From CAZXMB01 sp964641715 (GTDB lineage: Bacteria > Desulfobacterota > BSN033 > UBA1163), in NCBI GenBank assembly GCA_964641715.1, contig CAZXMB010000020.1, positions 1-24,191 on the forward strand: a DNA stretch of 24,191 nt, written 5' to 3'. Below the pieces are notes generated by a model that worked only from the letters and a program-made list of their open reading frames with translations, was not told the origin of the DNA and made no database searches. Positions 14,651 to 20,739 of this stretch are shown here, one piece after another. Made by a program: the position numbers and the translations under genes. The stretch's first letter is position 1, and each line of letters begins with the position of its first letter.

Positions 14651-15841
14651 ATGAAAAAAGTGTTCTTTGTTTTCTTTGTCTTGATTTCTTTTCTACTGGT
14701 GACACAAGTCCATACGGCCATGGCAAAACTGGCCCCGGGACCTTCAAAGGACCCGATCACAGGCAAGTCCTATGCAGGTTCTGAAAAGTGTAAGAGTTGC
14801 CATAAGGCAAAATACGATTCTTGGAAGAATACCATCCACGCCTGGATGGTACGCCCCATTGCCAAGGGTGACCTAAAAAATGCCAAGGCGGATCTCAGCA
14901 TTGAGGGTGCGCCCAAACCGGACCAGTATGACTGGGCTTATGTGATCGGCGGCTGGTATAAAGAAGAACGTTACACCTTCTGGGATGAAAAGGGGAATAT
15001 CATTGACGGTGAATTTGAATATAGCCGCCCGAAGAAACATTTCTCTATTCGGAAAACCAAGGATGGTGCTCTTGCACGGGGTGACTGGTTCAACGAGTGC
15101 GGGAACTGCCACGCCACAGGGGCCAACTATAAGGAACGGACCTTTGTAGAATTTAATATCGGCTGTGAGGCCTGTCACGGGCCTTCGGCAGACCATGCCA
15201 GAAACCCTAAGAAGGTCAAGGCCGTGATCGACAGGAATACCGAGAACTGCGGCCGCTGTCATATCCGGGCCCGGATGAAGGGCGATCTTAAAAAGTTTAA
15301 CTACCCTGTTAGGTACGAGCTCAACAAACCCGATACGTTAATGAAGGATTTGGATCCAGAGCCCTACACGGCACCAGGTTCATTCTGGCCGGATCAGAAA
15401 AACGCCAGCCGTCACCGCCAACAGTATCTCGAATGGATCAAAAGCAAACATTTTGGTGTCCCTGACCTCAGCTGCGTGACCTGCCATGACCCCCATATCG
15501 GAAGCCTCGGTTATCGGACAGGCCAGTTAAAAGGCGAAGAGCGCTCCCTCTGTGCGAAATGCCATGAAGAGATCGTCGCCAAACCAAAGAAGCACTCGGG
15601 ACACCGTTATGAAGTCGCTTCCTGTTCATCATGCCATCTCCCCTATACGATTGCCTCAGGGTCGGTTCCCAACCATACCTTTGAAGCGATCCCGCCTTCA
15701 AAGAGCCTGCAGTACGGAACAGATGACAAGACAGGAAAACCCAAAATGCCCAATTCCTGCAGCCTTTATTGCCATACGAAGGAGACGGCATCCGCGATGG
15801 ACGAGAAGTATAATAAGGTTTTTAAAAAAGCCAAGAAGTAA
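14651..15841 (+). CDS. Periplasmic octahaem c-type cytochrome (c554-like, one CX3CH site)
   Basis: This 396-residue protein has a signal peptide that probably ends at AMA-K26. There are seven CXXCH sites: CKSCH, CGNCH, CEACH, CGRCH, CVTCH, CAKCH and CSSCH. An eighth, C370-S-L-Y-C374-H375, has an extra residue between the cysteines. The start resembles the cytochrome c554 family (YAGSEKCKSCHKAKYDSW). The size and haem number resemble octahaem cytochromes of the hydroxylamine oxidoreductase superfamily, but no catalytic CXXCK motif or cross-linking tyrosine is recognisable, so the function is open: electron transfer or reduction of a small inorganic substrate. The ribosome site AAAGGAGG precedes ATG 14651. 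The stop codon TAA falls on the first bases of the 109-bp repeat. Confidence 0.87.
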   Translation: MKKVFFVFFVLISFLLVTQVHTAMAKLAPGPSKDPITGKSYAGSEKCKSCHKAKYDSWKNTIHAWMVRPIAKGDLKNAKADLSIEGAPKPDQYDWAYVIGGWYKEERYTFWDEKGNIIDGEFEYSRPKKHFSIRKTKDGALARGDWFNECGNCHATGANYKERTFVEFNIGCEACHGPSADHARNPKKVKAVIDRNTENCGRCHIRARMKGDLKKFNYPVRYELNKPDTLMKDLDPEPYTAPGSFWPDQKNASRHRQQYLEWIKSKHFGVPDLSCVTCHDPHIGSLGYRTGQLKGEERSLCAKCHEEIVAKPKKHSGHRYEVASCSSCHLPYTIASGSVPNHTFEAIPPSKSLQYGTDDKTGKPKMPNSCSLYCHTKETASAMDEKYNKVFKKAKK

Positions 15842-15947
15842 AGCTCCCTGCCCACAGGGCGGGGCTTTCGGGTTAAGGTAGTTTCATTAATATTGTCGGC
15901 TTCCATCCCCGCCTACAAGGCGGGGCATTCAGCCGACTTTCCCGTAA
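15839..15947 (+). repeat. Complete copy of a 109-bp two-hairpin repeat
   Basis: The left hairpin pairs AAAG with CTTT and an inner CCCTGCCC with GGGCGGGG around ACA. In the copy at 24139 the inner arm is CCCCGCCC, so the C-to-T change here keeps pairing through G-T. The right hairpin has outer arms GTCGGCT/AGCCGAC and inner CCCCGCC/GGCGGGG around TACAA. A linker of about 25 bases joins them. The right half matches positions 1-54 and the left half matches 24139-24191, in the same orientation. It contains no ORF and begins on the stop codon of the octahaem gene. Confidence 0.88.
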
Positions 15948-15992
15948 GAGGTGGTTTTAATATCTTGTTATATTTTGGAAATACGGATATGA

Positions 15993-16028
15993 AAAAAGGG
16001 TGAACGGGGAAACCTGTTCACCCTTTTT
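15993..16028. terminator. Bidirectional intrinsic terminator
   Basis: AAAAAGGGTGAAC (15993-16005) and GTTCACCCTTTTT (16016-16028) form a perfect 13-bp stem with A and T tracts on the outside. It lies between the octahaem gene (plus strand) and the end of the DHH gene (minus strand, stop at 16030-16032), so it can end transcription from both sides. Confidence 0.9.
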
Positions 16029-16029
16029 A

Positions 16030-17082
16030 TCAAGGTGTTTGAAGAAGGTCCTTCCCTTTTCCTTTTCCACCTGTGGATTGGGCTGACCAGAGTTTAAAGA
16101 TCTGGCTCAGTATCTCTTTCTTCTTTTTCAACATCTCCTGTTTTGATCTGCATCGAATCTGTCCGGCCGCAGCCCCGGGATGGCCATCCCCGATATTGAA
16201 GCTCCGCATAATCTCACCGATGTTTTTACCTATCCCAGGCCTGTTCCCGTTGATCGAAAGGGACATGGAGAGACCCAGGTTGTTGCTCTTGGCCCCTCCG
16301 GGGCTCATTAAATTATAAACCTCCAGCACTCCCAGTGCCTCCGGATAGAGAAGAAGTGCCAGGTTCTTGATCAGATGAGGCCTTCGCTGATACGGGGTGA
16401 GGTCAACCACAACGATCTCTTTCTGCCCGTCCTGTCCGAGGAAATAGGAGGCATCCTGAATAACTTTAAGCATCCTGCCCTCTTCTTCTCGATATTGCCT
16501 CAACCGCTTCTGAACGAAATCGAGGGTTGATACCTCTTTGATCGGACGGCCCCGAAGTTCGCGAACCAGGTTTCTCATGTGAGCGGCCTGATCCTCTGCG
16601 CTCTGGAAACGCACCTTTAATGTTAGGTCGATGATCCTCCCGGGGGTCTCCCTTCGCCAATCCTCAATGGAAGAATAGAAAAAACCGTCTATGACATCCG
16701 CTTCTTCCACTGCCTCTAAAAAATAGGAAGGAACAGCGACCCTTCCGGAGAAATATTCATAGACCACACGACTGCAGCTCGGTTTTAAATCGAATCGGCC
16801 TGCAATGGTTTGGGGATTGATCTTCCGGTATTCCAGTTCCTGGAGATTTCCTTCATGATGGTCGAACCAGAGACCGCATTGGAGCGGGTAAGGAAGGTCA
16901 CAAACCACATCCTTTTCCGTTATCGTGATCTGCGATCGGTTAATGGTAAGAGGACCAGCAAAAAGAACCCTCCCGATCTTCAACGCCCAGGCACAGATGG
17001 ATGCGCTCACCATCCCATCAAAATCATGATGGGTGATGATTCTTTCATAAATTTCCGGGGCTTCGGAAGAATTTCCTTTCAT
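16030..17082 (-). CDS. DHH-family phosphoesterase
   Basis: This 350-residue protein has the metal-binding signature of the DHH superfamily (RecJ, NrnA and GdpP relatives): HHDFDG (residues 18-23), an aspartate in VVCDLPY (Asp62), and FDHHEGN (residues 73-79). A late GDGHPGAAAG segment corresponds to the substrate-binding DHHA1 part. Members hydrolyse phosphodiester or phosphoanhydride bonds in short oligonucleotides, cyclic dinucleotides or polyphosphates, and the substrate cannot be told from the motifs. It is probably cytoplasmic. It is transcribed divergently from fur, with 111 bases between the starts; its ribosome site is weak. Downstream it shares a bidirectional terminator with the octahaem gene. 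A nanoRNase-like role is possible but not shown. Confidence 0.85.
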   Translation of the reverse strand: MKGNSSEAPEIYERIITHHDFDGMVSASICAWALKIGRVLFAGPLTINRSQITITEKDVVCDLPYPLQCGLWFDHHEGNLQELEYRKINPQTIAGRFDLKPSCSRVVYEYFSGRVAVPSYFLEAVEEADVIDGFFYSSIEDWRRETPGRIIDLTLKVRFQSAEDQAAHMRNLVRELRGRPIKEVSTLDFVQKRLRQYREEEGRMLKVIQDASYFLGQDGQKEIVVVDLTPYQRRPHLIKNLALLLYPEALGVLEVYNLMSPGGAKSNNLGLSMSLSINGNRPGIGKNIGEIMRSFNIGDGHPGAAAGQIRCRSKQEMLKKKKEILSQIFKLWSAQSTGGKGKGKDLLQTP

Positions 17083-17095
17083 AATTGAAACTTAA

Positions 17096-17119
17096 CATTG
17101 ATTGGAAATAGAATCAATG
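17096..17119. promoter_or_regulatory. 8-bp inverted repeat ahead of the DHH gene
   Basis: CATTGATT (17096-17103) and AATCAATG (17112-17119) flank an 8-base spacer. On the minus strand this overlaps a weak promoter: TTGTCA at 17136-17131 and TTCTAT at 17113-17108 with a 17-base gap. It could be an operator for the DHH gene. The regulator is unknown. Confidence 0.35.
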
Positions 17120-17129
17120 GCCCCCATAT

Positions 17130-17158
17130 TTGACAAATGGTGAGAATTGTATTAAAAT
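17130..17158 (+). promoter_or_regulatory. Strong sigma-70-type promoter of fur-feoB
   Basis: A perfect -35 TTGACA (17130-17135) and a -10 TAAAAT (17153-17158, five of six consensus bases) are separated by exactly 17 bases. The expected start of transcription falls inside the adjacent Fur-box palindrome. It lies 35 bases before the fur start codon. Confidence 0.8.
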
Positions 17159-17177
17159 GAAATTGAAAATCAATTTC
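17159..17177 (+). promoter_or_regulatory. Fur box
   Basis: GAAATTGAAAATCAATTTC is a 19-base palindrome with 8-bp arms and matches the classical Fur consensus GATAATGATAATCATTATC at 14 of 19 bases. It abuts the -10 box, so bound Fur would block transcription initiation. Iron-dependent autoregulation of fur and control of feoB follow as inference. Confidence 0.75.
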
Positions 17178-17193
17178 AAAAAAGAGGAAGGCC

Positions 17194-17643
17194 ATGAAGT
17201 TCGATCAATGGAAGACCCTGATCTCCGGAGAGGGACTCAAAACGACCCGTCAGCGTAAAGAGATCCTCGATATCTTTCTCAATTTGCCAAGCCACCAGAA
17301 CCTGTCCCAGATTTACTCCCAGGTGGTTAAGACAAACCCGAAAATCGGCTATACGACCGTCTATCGCACCCTCAAACTTTTCACCCGTCTGGGTTTGGCT
17401 GTCCAACGGAAATTTGCCGATGGGGAGACCCGGTACGAACCCGCCGCAGAGGGCAGTCACCATGATCACCTGATCTGTCTCGATTGCGGAAAGATTATCG
17501 AATTCGAAAACGATGCCCTCGAATCCCTTCAGGATCAAATAGCCAAACGCCACCGTTTCAGGATTGACCACCATAAAATGGAGCTCTATGGCCAATGTAT
17601 GGATTGTGCCTCTAAAAAACGGGCTTCAGGAAAAAAGGGCTGA
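17194..17643 (+). CDS. fur: Fur-family ferric uptake regulator
   Basis: This 149-residue protein has a Fur-type winged helix (TTRQRKEILDIFL to GYTTVYRTLKLFTRLGL) followed by the dimerisation and metal domain. HHDHLICLDCG contains the His-rich site and first CXXC, and the second CXXC is in YGQCMDC near the C-terminus; together they fit a structural zinc site. ATG 17194 has an AGGAAGG ribosome site. The gene starts 16 bases after its own Fur-box palindrome and ends 3 bases before feoB, so both are in one operon. PerR or Zur cannot be fully excluded from sequence, but feoB as neighbour and the classical box favour iron sensing. Confidence 0.88.
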   Translation: MKFDQWKTLISGEGLKTTRQRKEILDIFLNLPSHQNLSQIYSQVVKTNPKIGYTTVYRTLKLFTRLGLAVQRKFADGETRYEPAAEGSHHDHLICLDCGKIIEFENDALESLQDQIAKRHRFRIDHHKMELYGQCMDCASKKRASGKKG

Positions 17644-17646
17644 GGG

Positions 17647-19617
17647 ATGGAATCTTGTAAAATCCGGGGGAAGCAAAAAGACTCTTCTACGGAAAAGGTG
17701 ATCCTCATTGGAAATCCCAATGTGGGGAAGTCCGTCATCTTCAACTACCTCACCGGAAAATATGTCACGGTTTCGAATTATCCCGGGACCACGGTTGAGG
17801 TGGCTACGGGGATGATGTCTTCCCGCGGGAAGAGATTCCAGGTGATCGATACCCCAGGGGTCAACTCCCTTGTTCCCATGTCAGAAGATGAAAAGGTCAC
17901 CCGGGATATCCTTCTAAAAACTTCTCCCATCCATCTCATTCAAATCATGGATGCAAAAAACCTGCGCCGGGGACTCCTGATCTCCCTCCAGTTGCTGGAG
18001 ATGGGTTTCCCCTTTCTCATCATCCTGAACATGTGGGATGAGGCAAAGAGCAGGGGGATCAAGATCAACATCCAGGGCCTGTCGAACCATCTGGGGATGA
18101 GGGTCCTCAGAGCTGTGGCGACAAGGCGAAAGGGTCTGGAGAGGATCCATGAAGCCCTCGGAAGCCCACCCCCTTCTTCCCCTGCCCTGACTTACCCGGA
18201 GATCATCGAAGAGGGCGTTTCCCGTATCACCCCGATCCTGCCGAAGGCATTGATCTCCCCGCGTGCCTTGGCTCTGATGATCCTTTCAGGGGATGATAGT
18301 CTCCTTGAGTGGCTCCACCAGAACCTTTCGGAGGACCAAATCTCACGGATCGAGGCCATCCGTCATGAAACCCAATCCCGCTTCATTGATCCGATCGGTT
18401 ACCTCATCAACCAGGCCCGATTGCACAGGGTCGATGAACTCTTACTGGATGTGTTGGAATCGGGCAGAAAATCCGAGAAATCAGTTTCGACCTTTTTAGG
18501 AAACCTCACCATTCATCCGCTCTGGGGAATCCCCATCCTCCTTTTCATTCTTTTTATCACCTATGAGTTTGTCGGAGTCTTCGGAGCCCAGACCAGCGTT
18601 AATTTCTTGGAAAAAACCCTCTTCGGGAAATGGCTCATCCCGGCCCTGACCCTCTCCATCAGGGCTCTGATTCCCATCCCTTTCTTCCAGGAACTTCTGG
18701 TCGGCCCCTACGGAGTCCTGACCATGGCCCTCACCTATGCCCTTGCGATCGTACTCCCCATCGTCGGCTGCTTCTTCATCATCTTTGGTCTGATGGAGGA
18801 TTCCGGATATCTCCCCAGACTTGCCGTGATGACCAATAAAATCTTTAAGAAGATGGGTCTCAATGGGAAGGCCGTCCTCCCCATGGTATTGGGACTCGGA
18901 TGTGATACCATGGCCACGATGACCGCTCGAATCCTCGACACGGAAAAGGACAGAACCATTGTCACCCTCCTGTTAGCCCTCGGGGTTCCCTGCTCCGCTC
19001 AACTCGGCGTGATCCTCGGGATGTTTTCAGGTCTTCCTATTGCCTATCTTTTTATATGGATTTTTCTCATCCTCTCCATTCTGGTGGTGGTGGGGTACCT
19101 CTCCTCAAGGTTGATTGCCGGTGAGACCTCGGACTTTGTCCTTGAGATCCCTCCTCTCAGAATTCCTCAATTCTCCAATATTGCGGTTAAAACCTTGGCC
19201 CGGATCGAATGGTACCTGAAAGAGGCGGTCCCTCTCTTCATCCTGGGCACACTCTTTCTCTTCATCCTCCATCAGACAAAGGCCCTCCTTCTCCTGGAAC
19301 AGGCAGCGACCCCCCTGATCGTTCACCTCCTGGGTCTCCCTGCCAAGGCCACCGAGGCTTTCATCATAGGCTTCCTCCGGAGGGATTACGGAGCGGCCGG
19401 TCTCTTTGTCCTCGCCAGAGAAGGAAACCTCAACCCCCATCAAATCCTGGTGAGTCTGGTCACAATCACCCTGTTCATCCCCTGCATTGCCCAATTCTTT
19501 ATGATGATCAAGGAGAGGGGTTTTGGAAAGACCCTCTGGATGTCGGCCATCATCTTTCCCATTGCCTTTGGAGTGGGGGGAATGATCAATTTTTTACTGA
19601 AGTGGATGGGCATCTAA
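17647..19617 (+). CDS. feoB: Ferrous iron transporter FeoB
   Basis: This 656-residue inner-membrane protein imports Fe(II). The N-terminal G domain has G1 GNPNVGKS (22-29), the switch-I threonines in NYPGTT, G3 DTPG (68-71) and G4 NMWD (128-131). The membrane part has the two gate motifs: GLGCDTMATMTAR in the first half and GVPCSAQLGVILG after it, then a later FLRRDYGAAGLF. FeoB commonly has about 700-770 residues, so this is a somewhat short version. A short Lys-rich leader precedes the G domain. The next two genes, a zinc-ribbon protein and a DtxR/FeoA protein, lie downstream across a repeat-filled gap. Expression is probably Fur-repressed from the upstream promoter. Confidence 0.92.
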   Translation: MESCKIRGKQKDSSTEKVILIGNPNVGKSVIFNYLTGKYVTVSNYPGTTVEVATGMMSSRGKRFQVIDTPGVNSLVPMSEDEKVTRDILLKTSPIHLIQIMDAKNLRRGLLISLQLLEMGFPFLIILNMWDEAKSRGIKINIQGLSNHLGMRVLRAVATRRKGLERIHEALGSPPPSSPALTYPEIIEEGVSRITPILPKALISPRALALMILSGDDSLLEWLHQNLSEDQISRIEAIRHETQSRFIDPIGYLINQARLHRVDELLLDVLESGRKSEKSVSTFLGNLTIHPLWGIPILLFILFITYEFVGVFGAQTSVNFLEKTLFGKWLIPALTLSIRALIPIPFFQELLVGPYGVLTMALTYALAIVLPIVGCFFIIFGLMEDSGYLPRLAVMTNKIFKKMGLNGKAVLPMVLGLGCDTMATMTARILDTEKDRTIVTLLLALGVPCSAQLGVILGMFSGLPIAYLFIWIFLILSILVVVGYLSSRLIAGETSDFVLEIPPLRIPQFSNIAVKTLARIEWYLKEAVPLFILGTLFLFILHQTKALLLLEQAATPLIVHLLGLPAKATEAFIIGFLRRDYGAAGLFVLAREGNLNPHQILVSLVTITLFIPCIAQFFMMIKERGFGKTLWMSAIIFPIAFGVGGMINFLLKWMGI

Positions 19618-19765
19618 AATGGAAATAAAGTTTGAGATTCGAATATCGAAGCTCGAAACAAACACAAAATCCAAAATTTAAAATCCAAAACAGAGGTTTT
19701 TGAGTTTTTTGTTTAGAGTTTTGAGTTTATTTAGGATTTGGAGTTTAGGGTTTGAGGTTAAGAGT
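19618..19765. repeat. Low-complexity inverted-repeat spacer after feoB
   Basis: The gap has an A-rich left part (CGAAACAAACACAAAATCC, CAAAATTTAAAATCC) and a T-rich right part (TTTTGAGTTT, GGATTTGGAGTTTAGGG) that are imperfect complements. It shares CGAAACAAA with the spacer at 10572-10680. No gene is seen. It may fold and reduce transcription between feoB and the downstream pair. Confidence 0.6.
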
Positions 19766-19975
19766 ATGGAGGGGTTAAGAAGGGCGAAATCTGATTCCCA
19801 AAGATGTCCTCTCTGTGGAAAAGAATTCTCCGGGGCCGAGATGAAATGCAGGGGATGTCTTCTGGCTAAAAACTGTGATCTTCTCTGTTGTCCTCACTGC
19901 GGGTATACCTATAGAGAACGATCCGCTTTGGTCGATTTCTTAAAATCCATTTTTAAAAGGAAGGGGAAACGATGA
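19766..19975 (+). CDS. Small zinc-ribbon protein of the iron cluster
   Basis: This 69-residue protein has eight cysteines at C14, C17, C28, C31, C37, C41, C42 and C45. The pairs CPLC, CRGC and CPHC look like zinc-ribbon knuckles, and the tail is basic (FLKSIFKRKGKR). I do not recognise a named family. It overlaps the DtxR/FeoA gene by four bases (ATGA) and lies downstream of feoB, so a role with iron transport or its regulation is suggested by position only. The frame is open upstream to 19700, but that part is low-complexity repeat. ATG 19766 is therefore the likely start, although its ribosome site (GGTTAAGAG) is weak. Confidence 0.72.
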   Translation: MEGLRRAKSDSQRCPLCGKEFSGAEMKCRGCLLAKNCDLLCCPHCGYTYRERSALVDFLKSIFKRKGKR

Positions 19976-20682
19976 ATCAAGAGATGGAAAAGGGAGAAGG
20001 ACCTCATCGAAAGAGGTGGGGAAGAACGGATTGGGTGGATGAGGAAAGGGTCGATGAGCTTCTCGAACTCATCTGGACCTTAAGAGAGAAAGGGATTTCC
20101 GATTTCGACCAGCTCTTAGGGGAAACAAAGGATGTCGAAGCCAAATCCATCCTTCGCCTGATGATCAAAGATGGCCTGTTCCATATGGAAGGGAATCGAA
20201 TGGTCCTCAAGGAGCGTGGGGAGGAGAAGGCAAAGGAGATCATCCGTCGTCATCGTTTGACCGAAAGACTCCTTTCGGAGGTCTTCGAAATGTCCGAAAA
20301 GGAGGTGGAAGAAGAGGCCTGTAAACTTGAACATATTCTCAGTCCGACCGTAACGGAGAGCGTCTGCACTTTCCTCGGCCATCCCCCCACCTGTATTCAT
20401 GGGAAACCTATCCCGAAGGGAGAATGCTGCACGAAATTCAAGAAGGAAATGAAACCTCTGGTCATCCCTCTTGAGGAATTGGGATTGGGCGAGGAGGGCC
20501 GAATCGTCTTCATCGCACCCAAATCCCATCAGAGGCTTGACCGGCTGAGCACCCTCGGATTGGTTCCGGGTTCCATGGTGAGGATGCACCAGAAGAATCC
20601 ATCCCATGTCTTACAGATAGGAGAAACCACACTCGCCCTGGATAAGGAGATTGTAAGGGATATCTATGTGAAGAGAGTCTGA
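19972..20682 (+). CDS. DtxR/MntR-family metalloregulator with C-terminal FeoA-like domain
   Basis: This 236-residue protein starts with a winged-helix region (about residues 22-85). The DtxR dimerisation and metal domain follows: RRHRLTERLL (92-101), EEEACKLEH (113-121), and the HPPTCIHGKPIP segment with a CC pair at 152-153. The C-terminal part (about 163-236; LSTLGLVPGSMV) is an SH3-like FeoA domain. DtxR members bind DNA with Fe(II) or Mn(II), and FeoA supports FeoB. The DNA-recognition helix is less canonical than in MntR. No separate FeoA gene is nearby, so this fused domain may take that role for the upstream FeoB. A hairpin terminator follows. Confidence 0.85.
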   Translation: MNQEMEKGEGPHRKRWGRTDWVDEERVDELLELIWTLREKGISDFDQLLGETKDVEAKSILRLMIKDGLFHMEGNRMVLKERGEEKAKEIIRRHRLTERLLSEVFEMSEKEVEEEACKLEHILSPTVTESVCTFLGHPPTCIHGKPIPKGECCTKFKKEMKPLVIPLEELGLGEEGRIVFIAPKSHQRLDRLSTLGLVPGSMVRMHQKNPSHVLQIGETTLALDKEIVRDIYVKRV

Positions 20683-20692
20683 GGGGAAAAAT

Positions 20693-20732
20693 CAATGATC
20701 AATGTCCAATGCTCTGTGATCATTGATCATTG
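20693..20732 (-). terminator. Hairpin between convergent DtxR/FeoA and rpsA genes
   Basis: A perfect 12-bp inverted repeat, CAATGATCAATG (20693-20704) and CATTGATCATTG (20721-20732), has a 16-base loop. Read on the minus strand it is followed by ATTTTTCC, so it can serve as the intrinsic terminator of rpsA. On the plus strand no T-tract follows. Its repeated CAATG words fit the style of the other spacers. Confidence 0.65.
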
Positions 20733-20739
20733 GTGGTTA

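Noticed and set aside
14651..15841. Hydroxylamine oxidoreductase or octahaem nitrite/tetrathionate reductase
   Set aside because: Haem number is suggestive, but no CXXCK active-site haem or characteristic cross-linking tyrosine could be identified by eye.
1..15947. Composite transposon formed by the two repeat copies around the cytochrome block
   Set aside because: There is no transposase or target-site duplication in view, and a third copy lies outside. Bracketing alone is weak evidence.
15839..15947. CRISPR array
   Set aside because: The hairpins are two different sequences at one place, with no regular repeat-spacer pattern and no cas genes.
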